NCBI RefSeq assembly: GCF_963678635.1
Contig: NC_087065.1
Location: 23,705,254 to 23,765,253 of the forward strand
Origin: Symsagittifera roscoffensis
Taxonomy: Eukaryota > Xenacoelomorpha > Acoela > Convolutidae
Reading direction: 5' to 3'
DNA: 60,000 nucleotides
Shown here: positions 1-12,319 of the stretch, one piece after another
How the letters are laid out: every line of letters starts with the position of its first letter
How positions within the stretch are numbered: position 1 is the first letter of the stretch
Made by a program: the position numbers and the translations under genes
Notes under the pieces: generated by a model
Told to the model about the DNA's origin: nothing
Databases searched by the model: none
What the model saw: only the letters and a program-made list of their open reading frames with translations

Positions 1-2392
1 CGTTGGTGAGCTTTTATTGAATGATCGGAGTCGGCCTTCTCTTTCTTCTGATTTATACAGTTTTTAAAACTTTAATGAGATTGTTAAAGCACCGAATTTT
101 TTCAAATCTAATTTTTTTCGGGTACAATTAAATTTGTTCTATATTTAGCTATTATAGTGAAGGGCTATACTTATTTCTTAAGTTTCAGTCATGAGGGAAA
201 TTTTTAAAGGCACCAACTTTTTTCAAATCTTATTTTTTCGGGTACAATTAAATTTGTTCATTATTTAGCTATTATAGTGAAGGGCTATACTTATTTCTTA
301 AGTCTCAGTCATGAGATTTTTTTGAATGATTGGAGTTATGAATAAAGAACAGAGTCGGCCTTTACTTCTCCTGTTAAAGTTTTTCATGCTACTAATGAAA
401 AACACATCCAACCAAGCAGTATTTTTTATTTAGAGGTTCCGATATTTTAAAGGTGTTAGGAGGTCCATGAAATTTTTCAAAAACGGAACTGTCGAAAAAC
501 TAATCTGCTTAAGATTTTAAGAAAGTAGTTCATAGAAATTGAACCAGCTAAAGGTTTTATCGATTAAATTTGTGAGCGAAGTGAAGTCACATTTTTTAAA
601 AAGTGGATTTGTTTTGTAAGAGCTCTGTTGAGAAAAGAAGCTAAGTGAGTGGCTATTATAATAATGTGAATCTGATTTTAATGGAATATTGAAATGTGCT
701 CACGAACCTATTGATGTTTGAGATTCCTCAAGATTTACTAGAGTTGTGTTAGCATGATTAGGTAGCTGTTCAGCGAGTTCATTATTTTCAAGAGTAGAAA
801 ACATCTCACCTGAACTTCATCTAAATTGATTAGGTGTATTTTAAGATTTTTGTTTTGGTTTTTGAGTTTCGCGCTAAGCCAGGTACCACAACTGATCATG
901 GGAATGGGTTGAGTAATATATTATCTTGCAGCCCTCTCAGTCATGATTTGAACGATGTTGAAAATTTTGAACAAAAAATCTGTGGCCAGGAAAACCGGCC
1001 TGAAATTTTTGGTCTTATTTCAAACTAATAAGTTGAGCTTACATTTATGCTTAATTTAAGCTGTGAAATTTTAGTTTTACTCAAGTTAAGTTTGATATAT
1101 TTTTTTCTTTTTTGTAAAAACCATTTTTACAATTTGTCTATTTGACTATGAAGGTCGAATCTGCCTAATTTTTTCCCGTTCAGATCTTTTATCACATCAT
1201 ATTCAGATATTTTCCGTTCAGATCTTTTCTTTCTTGACTTCGCCTCTGTCTATTTTCTGCAAAAACCGTTTTCGGATTTGCCCATTTCACTTTAACTGTC
1301 TAATATGCCTGTTTACCCTTCGGGTAGCAAGGGTATTGCAATTGGGTACTAGATTTTTTCTCTGGAAACAACTGTGTCCACGGTTATTGTTCCGGTTGAA
1401 AAAAGTTTTTGGCCTTTTATTTGTCTGCTTATGTTTTGCCGGCTTAGTTGCCACATCTAATAATCGTTTATTTTAGCTGTAAACATTTTTATCTGCTTTT
1501 TTAAGCATTTTAAAAATCCGGCCTTACCGAAGTTTGCTTTTTTAATGGTTGTAGTAAGTTAATTTGGTAAGTTAAGTTACATTCCAAGTTGTTGTAACCC
1601 CGTTGCTTGAGACGACAAAGCTTGGAAGTTTGATTCTTGCAAATAGATTTTGTTTTTCTTGCAAATAGAAAATTTTGGCTAATTTAAATTGTCTGTCTGC
1701 TTATTGTTGTCTGCTTAGTTCCGCAGAAAGGACTATTTTTTGAAAAGTTGGCTTCTGTATAGCATTTCTAAATCTCGCTGTAGAGCTTCGAATGGTGCAG
1801 GCATTTTTGTTCCGGGTATTTTGGGCTTTTGTTGCAATTTTTATTGACAAAAACGATTTATCGAATTTTTTTTCGTTTTGATTTTCATAGCCATTCATAT
1901 TTGTATCGCAAGTGGTGCGAAGCTCAGCTTCTCCTCGATGTGAGAATGTCATATTGATTCCAAATGTTTTGGAGTTCTCAAAAAATATATATATAGTAGT
2001 TCTGAGTTTTTTGCAGTTTTTTTTCAACCTTGAAAATTACTTCTATTTTTTGTGCTTTTTCCCCTTACTTATAGGAACGCAATGAATGGAATCCTGTGAT
2101 AGACCAGGTTTTGCAAAAATGAGGTGCCGTTAGTCAACTTCCAAGAATTTCTCCAGCTTTTTTTTAACGAAACTTCACTTTTTTGTCGGATCACTTCCAT
2201 TTCTAGCTAGGAAAATCAAATAATGATTTTTTAAAACAACCCATTTATGTTCAAGATTCCAGGTATTTCATTTCTATTTATTTGCTAAAATGTTGATAAC
2301 TTTCGAGTTTTAGACGACAATTTTTTCAGCTTTTTTGTGTTTAAGCAAATCTTTGCGATTTTGTCTTATAGGAAAGCAATGATTGGAAACTT
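1..2392. repeat. Duplicated segment A, copy 1
   Basis: This segment is repeated almost base for base at 5361-7755, with only scattered SNPs and short indels. It runs to the left edge of the window, so its true start is unknown. Inside it is a tandem duplication of about 121 bp near 89-309 (two copies of a block ending in TCAGTCATGAG). It also contains a body (from about 1310) shared with 15.83 kb and a hairpin motif at 1901-1935. No ORF in it looks like a gene: the 64- and 80-aa frames are low-complexity and AT-driven. Confidence 0.9.
1901..1940 (+). repeat. Hairpin-tail motif, copy 1
   Basis: TTGTATCGCAAGTGGTGCGA is followed by the palindrome GAAGCTCAGCTTC. The same block recurs at 7264, 16861, 17690 and 56388, with variants at 3651 and 18221. 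It looks like the conserved 3' tail of a dispersed repeat family. Confidence 0.7.
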
Positions 2393-5360
2393 ACGATTTT
2401 ATTTTTTGTGCGTTATTTATAAGCTTTAGTTTTGATACACTGATTTGATTTCATTAAACAGTACCCGCTTAATTTTTTATTAGGAATTACGTACTTCAAT
2501 GTTCATACAGTTCAATGTTCAAATAATTATCGAATTCTTCAAGACTTGCTCATGCTTAACAGTAGTAGTAGTTAGTGCGCCAGAAACGCTTGGGGGAGGG
2601 AGCGGAAATGCGCAAACTAGGAGTGGTTAATGGTGCGCGAACTATTATAACTTTTAACTTTTTTCTTACCCTTTTTGAAGTTTTGTTCCTTTTCAAGTTT
2701 TTGCCGAATTCTTCAAATTAGAAAAAAAAACTTGCTCTTAACTAACAAAAGCTAAGCATAAAATACCAGAAAAAAGAAACTTGACTTCAGTTGCAAAATC
2801 TGGTTTAACATCCAGGTTTCCACTGGAATGAAAACTTATTCATAGTTCTCAAATGAAATGCTCTTTCAAATGAAAATCAAAGCCTTTTTTCGAAATTTAG
2901 AAAAGAAGTAAAATAGTTTTGTTTTCATAACTTTTTCCTATTACTGTAATATTCCTGTCATTCGATATTCTCGAACTGAAGCAGATTTTTTTAGGCTTTG
3001 ATTGAAGCGGTTTCATTGTCAAACGTAAGACCGATAAAATTTTTTTTTTTTTTTCGAAAGTAATGACTTCTAAATTATTGTCGTATTATTGCGAGAGCAA
3101 GTGTCTTGTTGTCTGGATTGTTTTTTTCTTACTTTTTTTAAACCTCAACTTCCCAGTTCGTTCTTACTTGGCCTAGGGGTAACGCTGGCGCCTAAGGCTT
3201 GTGCCAGCAGTTCGAGTTCAGGCCGTTTTTTTCAGTATGTATGCAATTGAACTTTTTCTCGGTAAAAATTGAATTGTTGGACTTTCGTTTATCTGCTCAA
3301 GTTTTCGGCTTAGTTGGCACATTTTTCGTGTGCTGTTAGCAGCTTCCCTTGAAGTTGCAATTGCAAGTGTTATCCCTTGTTCTTTCAAGAGGTACTTATA
3401 ATCTTAAAGATTTTTTTTAAATTTTTTTCTCAGCTTATGTCTTCGGAAGTTTCCTCGGCTGTTTCGGCTGTTTCCTCTTCGTAAGTTTTGTTCCGTTGCT
3501 TATTTAATATTCAAATGTTTGACATGTTTGGCTAAAGTGAGATATTATTGAGTAATACGAAATATTTAATTTTGGTTGAGCTATTTTTTTGTACATTTTT
3601 CGTGTTTTTTTTTTCGACTTATGTTCGTATGTTTGTTTTGCCTCGTAAGTGAGGCGAAGCTCTGCTTCGCCTCTGTGTTGAAAACTGCTGGTGATAATTG
3701 TTCGGCCAGCAAAAGAGATTCGCTGCTCTGATAATTTAAGGTTAAAAATAATACAAAGTTAAGTGTCAATGAACGTAATTGAAGTTTTTGTAGGTTTGAT
3801 TTTTTTAGCAGCAAAATGTCTAAAAATTTCTTCACCCTCGATGTCAATTTTTCGCAGGTTGTTTTTTGATTCGTTCTAAGTTCACTTCTGTGCTTTTTTT
3901 TTAACAGAAAGGCATGTTCTATTATCAGAAAGCAAAGGTGTAAATGTCACGAAAAACTTGATCGACTTCTAGTTTCGAAAATCGAATTTTATTTTCAGAT
4001 TTACCTGCAAAAAAAAATTATTTACCTCTTGATCCAGTTTACTCACATTAGGTTAGTTTTATCAAAAAGCCACCCATTATAAAGTGTTAGTGAAATTTTA
4101 AGGGCATAAATTTTTTCTTGGAAATTGGAAAGTTAACGTTTTTTCGAATCCATTTGCTAAAAGGAAGGAAAATTACGCTCTCTAATTGGGAAAGTTGAAA
4201 TGACATGAAGAAACAAGAATGACTATTCGTTTGGGAAGTGAGTTTTAATTATGATTTCCAGCGCAAATTTGTTTTGAAAGTTCTCAAATTGGGCTTTTTT
4301 GAAATAAATTTTACTATAAAAGATTCTTTTAACTCGATGTTTTTTTTTACTCACGGTCAAGTTTACAAAACTACAAATAACCGAAACTTAATCTTATTGA
4401 TTATTGTTTGTGTGCTTGAATGTCAATTGACGTTTTTCCATCGCATTTTTGGATTGAGTGATATATCGTATTCATTCATGCTCAGTTCAGAAGGTAAAAC
4501 TGGTAGAAAAGATTACATTTTTCAAGAGAAAAGGAAAAACCAATTGAAAAGTACCTAGCTGAACGATAAATTGAGGGGTTAGCTGTTTGTTTTGACGTTA
4601 GTCGTCCTGAATTAAAAAGAGTGATAAGAAAAGTCACAAGTTTTTGTGACGAATTTAACAGCCAAAAATAGACCGATGGAAGACTTAATACCAGAAACTG
4701 CGTATGATTTGGTGCAGTAAATGTTCAAGTATTTAGTGCAAATTATCTTGTTTTTTTCCGGCTTTCAATTCTTAATTGTAGACTCGTTAGTCTTTGAATT
4801 ATTATAAATTAATGTTTGGTCGACTGTTTTATGAAGAACTGTCTATTTTTCCGGCGAATTATTCACGTTTCTATGCTTTTAGTCTAAATTATTGCAACGT
4901 GCATTTCAAATGTTTTTTGATGTTTCTAAAAGAGAAACTTGGCTAAGGTTCACTTTGAGATCGTCAAATTTAGCAGTCGTGCCCGAATGAGATAAGAGAA
5001 CCTGCTCACAACTCGAGGGTCGTCCACTTCGTTTTTTTTCTTCGCAGAAACCACAAATATTATTATTACAAGTCAATGTGCGCACCCTGATTCTATGCAT
5101 ATTTTATTTAAACAACATGAGAACTGGCTGCCAGTGACTTTTAATGTTACTTTCCATTTTATTTTTCTTTAGATGGCGCATCTTAATTCGAAAAAAAAAC
5201 ACTTTTTGCATTTCTAGAACTTTTTGGTACGTGCATCTTTATTGAAGAAAACGTTTTATTTAATCGACGAATTGCTTCAAAAATGTTTTGAGATTTTGAA
5301 GGCACAGAAATTTAGTTCATTATTTAGTTATCAAAGTTATCAACTTTACTTCTGATGTTT
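2393..5360. other. Spacer between the A copies, no gene seen
   Basis: AT-rich DNA separating the two A segments. Apart from the SINE-like copy at 3160-3690 I see no supported gene. The 106-aa frame at 4238-4558 and the 64-aa minus frame at 4906-5100 lack splice context or a recognisable domain. The latter contains the string RSGRPSS, faintly like mariner transposases, but that is too little to call. Confidence 0.5.
3160..3690 (+). mobile_element. tRNA-headed SINE-like repeat with hairpin tail, copy 1
   Basis: The head at about 3165-3225 has a box A-like TTGGCCTAGGGG and a box B-like AGTTCGAGTTC, as in RNA polymerase III promoters of tRNAs. Downstream is a body containing TTGGACTTTCGTTTATCTGC, shared with the copy near 55.43 kb. 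The tail at 3651-3673 is a perfect 10-bp stem (GAGGCGAAGC, loop TCT, GCTTCGCCTC). That a head, body and tail belong to one element is inferred from their recurrence in the same order elsewhere. No target duplication was identified. Confidence 0.55.
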
Positions 5361-7755
5361 CGTTGGTGAGCTTCTATTGAATGATTGGAGTCGGCCTTCT
5401 CTTTCTTCTGATTTATAGAGTTTTTAAAACTTTAATGAGATTGTTAAAGCACCGAATTTTTTCAAATCTAATTTTTTTCGGGTACAATTAAATTTGTTCT
5501 ATATTTAGCTATTATAGTGAAGGGCTATACTTATTTCTTAAGTTTCAGTCATGAGGGAAATTTTTAAAGGCACCAACTTTTTTCAAATCTTATTTTTTTT
5601 CGGGTACAATTAAATTTGTTCATTATTTAGCTATTATAGTGAAGGGCTATACTTATTTCTTAAGTCTCAGTCATGAGATTTTTTTGAATGATTGGAGTTA
5701 TGAATAAAGAACAGAGTCGGCCTTTACTTCTCCTGTTAAAGTTTTTCATGCTACTAATGAAAAACACATCCAACCAAGCAGTATTTTTTATTTAGAGGTT
5801 CCGATATTTTAAAGGTGTTAGGAGGTCCATGAAATTTTTCAAAAACGGAACTGTCGAAAAACTAATCTGCTTAAGATTTTAAGAAAGTAGTTCATAGAAA
5901 TTGAACCAGCTAAAGGTTTTATCGATTAAATTTGTGAGCGAAGTGAAGTCACATTTTTTAAAAAGTGGATTTGTTTTGAAAGAGCTCTGTTGAGAAAAGA
6001 AGCTAAGTGAGTGGCTATTATAATAATGTGAATCTGATTTTAATGGAATATTGAAATGTGCTCACGAACCTATTGATGTTTGAGATTCCTCAAGATTTAC
6101 TAGAGTTGTGTTAGCATGATTAGGTAGCTGTTCAGCGAGTTCATTATTTTCAAGAGTAGAAAACATCTCACCTGAACTTCATCTAAATTGATTAGGTGTA
6201 TTTTAAGATTTTTGTTTTGGTTTTTGAGTTTCACGCTAAGCCAGGTACCACAACTGATCATGGGAATGGGTTGAGTAATATATTATCTTGCAGCCCTCTC
6301 AGTCATGATTTGAACGATGTTGAAAATTTTGAACAAAAAATCTGTGGCCAGGAAAACCGGCCTGAAATTTTTGGTCTTATTTCAAACTAATAAGTTGAGC
6401 TTACATTTATGCTTAATTTAAGCCGTGAAATTTTAGTTTTACTCAAGTTAAGTTTGATATATTTTTTTCTTTTTTGTAAAAACCATTTTTACAATTTGTC
6501 TATTTGACTATGAAGGTCGAATCTGCCTAATTTTTTCCCGTTCAGATCTTTTATCACATCATATTCAGATATTTTCCGTTCAGATCTTTTCTTTCTTGAC
6601 TTCGCCTCTGTCTATTTTCTGCAAAAACCGTTTTCGGATTTGCCCATTTCACTTTAACTGTCTAATATGCCTGTTTACCCTTCGGGTAGCAAGGGTATTG
6701 CAATTGGGTACTAGATTTTTTCCCTGGAAACAACTGTGTCCACGGTTATTGTTCCGGTTGAAAAAAGTTTTTGGCCTTTTATTTGTCTGCTTATGTTTTG
6801 CCGGCTTAGTTGCCACATCTAAGAATCGTTTATTTTAGCTGTAAACATTTTTATCTGCTTTTTTAAGCATTTTAAAAATCCGGCCTTACCGAAGTTTGCT
6901 TTTTTAATGGTTGTAGTAAGTTAATTTGGTAAGTTAAGTTACATTCCAAGTTGTTGTAACCCCGTTGCTTGAGACGACAAAGCTTGGAAGTTTGATTCTT
7001 GCAAATAGATTTTGTTTTTCTTGCAAATAGAAAATTTTGGCTAATTTAAATTGTCTGTCTGCTTATTGTTGTCTGCTTAGTTCCGCAGAAAGGACTATTT
7101 TTTGAAAAGTTGGCTTCTGTATAGCATTTCTAAATCTCGCTGTAGAGCTTCGAATGGTGCAGGCATTTTTGTTCCGGGTATTTTTGGCTTTTGTTGCAAT
7201 TTTTATTGACAAAAACGATTTATCGAATTTTTTTTCGTTTTGATTTTCATAGCCATTCATATTTGTATCGCAAGTGGTGCGAAGCTCAGCTTCTCCTCGA
7301 TGTTAGAATGTCATATTGATTCCAAATGTTTTGGAGTTCTCAAAAAAAATATATATAGTAGTTCTGAGTTTTTTGCAGTTTTTTTTCAACCTTGAAAATT
7401 ACTTCTATTTTTTTGTGCTTTTTCCCCTTACTTATAGGAACGCAATGAATGGAATCCTGTGATAGACCAGGTTTTGCAAAAATGAGGTGCCGTTAGTCAA
7501 CTTCCAAGAATTTCTCCAGCTTTTTTTTAACGAATCTTCACTTTTTTGTCGGATCACTTCCATTTCTAGCTATGAAAATCAAATAATGATTTTTTAAAAC
7601 AACCCATTTATGTTCAAGATTCCAGGTATTTCATTTCTATTTATTTGCTAAAATGTTGATAACTTTCAAGTTTTAGACGACAATTTTTTCAGCTTTTTTG
7701 TGTTTAAGCAAACCTTTGCGATTTTGTCTTATAGGAAAGCAATGATTGGAAACTT
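5361..7755. repeat. Duplicated segment A, copy 2
   Basis: Near-identical to 1-2392, offset about 5360 bp. It includes the same internal 121-bp duplication and a hairpin-tail motif at 7264-7300. Its last 55 bp (7700-7755, from TGTTTAAGCA to GGAAACTT) are also the first 55 bp of the adjacent B duplication, so the A and B events share a junction. Confidence 0.9.
7264..7300 (+). repeat. Hairpin-tail motif inside A copy 2
   Basis: Duplicate of the motif at 1901-1940, with the palindromic core GAAGCTCAGCTTC. Confidence 0.7.
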
Positions 7756-7818
7756 TATTATAAAAGAATCAACAATCTATAGTATTATATGATAGCAAAC
7801 TTTCAAAAAAATCAATAG

Positions 7819-8007
7819 TTTCATTGGATCCCAAAAGACGCGCCTGAGTTGCCTGTACAAGAAACTCAGAGGGGACAGTCGATGAGCCAACTGAGGTCAC
7901 AGAGTCCTGACTTAACTTCAGAGACACAATTAACATTTGATACCAACTATAATCAATTGTTGGGAAATCAACTTTTGATGCGGCATAGCCGTTATTGGCA
8001 ACTGCTA
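7819..8007 (+). other. Exon-like open segment, copy 1
   Basis: The 189-bp segment is open in phase 0 (63 codons). It is bounded by a possible acceptor (AATAG) and a possible donor (GTAATC), and is more GC-rich and coding-like than its flanks. The translation is Q- and S-rich (for example QSMSQLRSQSPDL) and I recognise no domain. The second copy at 9860-10048 differs by one conservative change (GAC versus GAG, Asp to Glu). It could be one exon of an otherwise unseen gene, or simply a fortuitous open stretch. Confidence 0.25.
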
Positions 8008-8334
8008 GTAATCAAATCTAGGTTCGATTACAGTAGACTGCACTTAATTTTTTCAGAGTATTTTTTTGTACAAGAGAAGCGTAGCGTTATACGCAAATAT
8101 TAATGCTTCTTTTTTTGGCTTTTTTACATAATTGGTAATTCAAGAGCCTTTGTATTGAAATTTTATTGCTAATTTGACAAAACAGTTGATGCTGTTTTAA
8201 TTCATGAAACAAACTGAAACACGCTTTTTGCTCCATACAACAATTTAAATATAATTTCTGCAGAAAGTCTGTGCTTGCGAGCTAAAGCAAAATTAACTGA
8301 CCTTACATTCGTTTTGGTTTTTTTATGTGGCAAA

Positions 8335-8731
8335 CAGGGGCGGATTTAGAGGGAGCGGATGCCCCCACCCTCAGGGTTCGACGTCTTGCCGACCCAAAGG
8401 GGGGTCCCCTTGGTACTTTTTAGGAAATCCACCATTTTTGGCCGACAGACCCTAAAATTTTTGTGAAGGCGCCTTCGGCGCGGGCCGAAAAAACGCTATT
8501 TTTTGGTCAAATTTTTCCAAAAAGTGCCTAAAAACGCCTTTTTTGGACTTTTTTCAAAATTTGGCCTGCGGCGAAGAAAATTTGGCCACAACAGGGACTA
8601 AACGGTACTAAGGGAGAGCTCGAAAAAATCAATTCGGTTGACCTAAAAAAGACATCGACAAAATTTTCGACATTTTTTTTAAAAATTCGCAAACCCCCCC
8701 CCCTCTCGAGAGAATCCTAGATCCGCCCCTG
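8335..8731. mobile_element. hAT-type MITE, copy 1
   Basis: Starts CAGGGGCGGAT and ends ATCCGCCCCTG, giving terminal inverted repeats of about 14 bp. It is flanked by GTGGCAAA and ATGGCAAA, an 8-bp target duplication with one mismatch, as expected for the hAT superfamily. At 397 bp it has no transposase, so it is non-autonomous. The interior is GC-rich at its ends, with a C-run of 10 near the right end. Confidence 0.85.
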
Positions 8732-9859
8732 ATGGCAAATAAGAAAGCCTCAAGAATGATAACATTTTTTCCACTAAAAGTCTGCACTAACAGCAGGAAA
8801 ATCTTTCAAAGTGAACTTTTTAAAAGCAAGCTGATATAACTAACTACCTGTAATATAAAATTTCATATTTTCACCATAAATTTTCAACCTAATTTGACAT
8901 TTCTGATAGCATGTAAATAGCAATTGAAAATTTTCTTAACAACTAAAAATCCGGGTTTTGAAGTCTACTTTAAAATCAAAACGATTATTTTTTTTTAAAT
9001 GAGTGAATTCCTGATACTAAATTATTTCAGACGCTCATTTTTCCGGAAAGATTTACACTTTTTTAAGATGCTAACGTGCCCTTTTATTGTTTCAACATTT
9101 AAATTTTTAATGAAATTTTTCACAAAAACAATAGTTTTGTTTTTAAAAACAAGTGTCAGAAAAAATCATGAAAAATCAATTTTCTCGAAAACAAATTGTT
9201 TTCAGTCTGTCGCAGTTTCAAAGTGTACCCGGAACGTCATTTGGTATCCCTGATGGCTCTTTGCGTACTAACTTTTTGATCATCACAGGCTACTTTTTCT
9301 CGCCATAATCTGTATTTGGTCATTTCAGGAAATTTTTTCAGTAAACATTAAAAAAGATGGATACGACAAAGTGATAAGATTAGGTGCTTACAAAAACTCT
9401 TAGCGCTGATGTCCCATTTTTTCTGTTATTGGTTCAAAATCTTTATGATTGTTATGGTTTCTGTATGTAATCGTCGAATTTCCGAATAAAAACGATCAGA
9501 TTTGCGGTCAGTTGAACGTACAGAAGAATATACTCTTAAAATTTTGAATATCAAACTTTTCCTTCCACAGCAACAAAGATACTTTTTGGTAATTGAATGA
9601 TCATGGTTTTTGAATGATTTATACTTACCATTAAACCTCAAATGCTTTGAAGTACAAATAAACACTTTTTTTTCGTTTTTTAAAGTGCTTTAATTGAGAG
9701 CAGATAAATAACTACTCAAGTCGCTCCCATGAATAATTGTGTGTTTAAGCAAACCTTTGCGATTTTGTCTTATAGGAAAGCAATGATTGGAAACTTTATT
9801 ATAAAAGAATCAACAATCTATAGTATTATATGATAGCAAACTTTCAAAAAAATCAATAG

Positions 9860-10048
9860 TTTCATTGGATCCCAAAAGAGGCGCCTGAGTTGCCTGTACA
9901 AGAAACTCAGAGGGGACAGTCGATGAGCCAACTGAGGTCACAGAGTCCTGACTTAACTTCAGAGACACAATTAACATTTGATACCAACTATAATCAATTG
10001 TTGGGAAATCAACTTTTGATGCGGCATAGCCGTTATTGGCAACTGCTA
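9860..10048 (+). other. Exon-like open segment, copy 2
   Basis: Duplicate of 7819-8007, still open over 63 codons with the same possible acceptor and donor. The only coding difference noticed is Asp to Glu. Function unknown. Confidence 0.25.
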
Positions 10049-10377
10049 GTAATCAAATCTAGGTTCGATTACAGTAGACTGCACTTAATTTTTTCAGAGT
10101 ATTTTTTTTTGTACAAGAGAAGCGTAGCGTTATACGCAAATATTAATGCTTCTTTTTTTGGCTTTTTTACATAATTGGTAATTCAAGAGCCTTTGTATTG
10201 AAATTTTATTGCTAATTTGACAAAACAGTTGATGCTGTTTTAATTCATGAAACAAACTGAAACACGCTTTTTGCTCCATACAACAATTTAAATATAATTT
10301 CTGCAGAAAGTCTGTGCTTGCGAGCTAAAGCAAAATTAACTGACCTTACATTCGTTTTGGTTTTTTTATGTGGCAAA

Positions 10378-10777
10378 CAGGGGCGGATTTAGAGGGAGCG
10401 GATGCCCCCACCCTCAGGGTTCGACGTCTTGCCGACCCAAAGGGGGGTCCCCTTGGTACTTTTTAGGAAATCCACCATTTTTGGCCGACAGACCCTAAAA
10501 TTTTTGTGAAGGCGCCTTCGGCGCGGGCCGAAAAAACGCTATTTTTTGGTCAAATTTTTCCAAAAAGTGCCTAAAAACGCCTTTTTTGGACTTTTTTCAA
10601 AATTTGGCCTGCGGCGAAGAAAATTTGGCCACAACAGGGACTAAACGGTACTAAGGGAGAGCTCGAAAAAATCAATTCGGTTGACCTAAAAAAAACATCG
10701 ACAAAATTTTCGACATTTTTTTTAAAAATTCGCAAACCCCCCCCCCCCCTCTCGAGAGAATCCTAGATCCGCCCCTG
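10378..10777. mobile_element. hAT-type MITE, copy 2 (duplicated with B)
   Basis: Same element and flanks as 8335-8731, because it was copied with the B unit rather than by independent transposition. The C-run is 13 rather than 10. Confidence 0.85.
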
Positions 10778-12017
10778 ATGGCAAATAAGAAAGCCTCAAG
10801 AATGATAACATTTTTTCCACTAAAAGTCTGCACTAACAGCAGGAAAATCTTTCAAAGTGAACTTTTTAAAAGCAAGCTGATATAACTAACTACCTGTAAT
10901 ATAAAATTTCATATTTTCACCATAAATTTTCAACCTAATTTGACATTTCTGATAGCATGTAAATAGCAATTGAAAATTTTCTTAACAACCAAAAATCCGG
11001 GTTTTGAAGTCTACTTTAAAATCAAAACGATTATTTTTTTTTAAATGAGTGAATTCCTGATACTAAATTATTTCAGACGGTCATTTTTCCGGAAAGATTT
11101 ACACTTTTTTAAGATGCTAACGTGCCCTTTTATTGTTTCAACATTTAAATTTTTAATGAAATTTTTCACAAAAACAATAGTTTTGTTTTTAAAAACAAGT
11201 GTCAGAAAAAATCATGAAAAATCGATTTTCTCGAAAACAAATTGTTTTCAGTCTGTCGCAGTTTCAAAGTGTACCCGGAACGTCATTTGGTATCCCTGAT
11301 GGCTCTTTGCGTACTAACTTTTTGATCATCACAGGCTACTTTTTCTCGCCATAATCTGTATTTGGTCATTTCAGGAAATTTTTTCAGTAAACATTAAAAA
11401 AGATGGATACGACAAAGTGATAAGATTAGGTGCTTACAAAAACTCTTAGCGCTGATGTCCCATTTTTTCTGTTATTGGTTCAAAATCTTTATGATTGTTA
11501 TGGTTTCTGTATGTAATCGTCGAATTTCCGAATAAAAACGATCAGATTTGCGGTCAGTTGAACGTACAGAAGAATATACTCTTAAAATTTTGAATATCAA
11601 ACTTTTCCTTCCACAGCAACAAAGATACTTTTTGGTAATTGAATGATCATGGTTTTTGAATGATTTATACTTACCATTAAACCTCAAATGCTTTGAAGTA
11701 CAAATAAACTCTTTTTTTTTTCGTTTTTTAAAGTGCTTTAATTGAGAGCAGATAAATAACTACTCAAGTCGCTCCCATGAATAATTGCATGAGTGCATTT
11801 GCAATCATAGACATATTTTGTTTTTGTCTAAACTTTAGGTTGTTGACACTTTCATTTAACAAAAATCGGGGCGTTCTTTATATTTCAAAAAAGTTCTTTT
11901 CGATTTTAAGACTTCTGATAAGAAGCTCACGGGGTTATAAGATTCACAATTGGGTTAACTGGTCTGCTTTAAAAGTTTTAACAGATACCAGTTGACACGT
12001 CGCGTAAGTGCTTGTTT

Positions 12018-12146
12018 GTACAAGGTAGAGGATTTGGGGGGGACTTGTTTTTTTTTTGGTTTCTTTGTTTTCAAAAAATTGCAAGCGGCGCAAAACTTGG
12101 TCAAAATAGGTCCTGTTTAAGAAAAAAAATCTTAGATCTGCCCTTG
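12018..12146. mobile_element. Degenerate relative of the hAT MITE
   Basis: A left end reading CAAGGTAGAGGATTTGG and a right end reading TCTTAGATCTGCCCTTG resemble decayed versions of the MITE termini. The middle keeps a GCAAGCGGCGC-like block. No convincing 8-bp target duplication is seen. Confidence 0.35.
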
Positions 12147-12319
12147 AGTGTTATGTGAAAAAACTATCAAAGCCATTTCATAAATTCATAGACCCCACAC
12201 CCCGTCCCCTTTTCACCCAAATTAAAACTAAATAAATCTTACTCTAATTGCGAGTGCTGTTGTATGTATAGCTGTACATCTTTATTTTTCCTTTATTTCA
12301 GATTTGAATTTGTTTTGTG

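Larger units (their letters stand above)
7700..9740. repeat. Tandem duplication B, unit 1
   Basis: This unit of about 2.04 kb is followed directly by a near-identical second unit (9741-11787). It contains an exon-like segment (7819-8007) and a hAT MITE (8335-8731). The units differ by a few SNPs and by poly-C or poly-T tract length, so the duplication is recent. Confidence 0.92.
9741..11787. repeat. Tandem duplication B, unit 2
   Basis: Second unit of the B tandem repeat. It starts with the 55-bp tail of segment A and ends GAATAATTG, after which the sequence becomes unique. Confidence 0.92.

Noticed and set aside
1-7755. Segments A1 and A2 as LTRs of a large element
   Set aside because: They are direct repeats of about 2.4 kb, but the DNA between them has no retroelement ORF, primer-binding site or target duplication, and A1 runs off the window. 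Local duplication explains them better.
9001-11299. 84-aa ORFs in both B units (8999-9253 and 11045-11299)
   Set aside because: Lys/Phe-rich AT-driven frames with no splice context; their duplication merely follows the B duplication.
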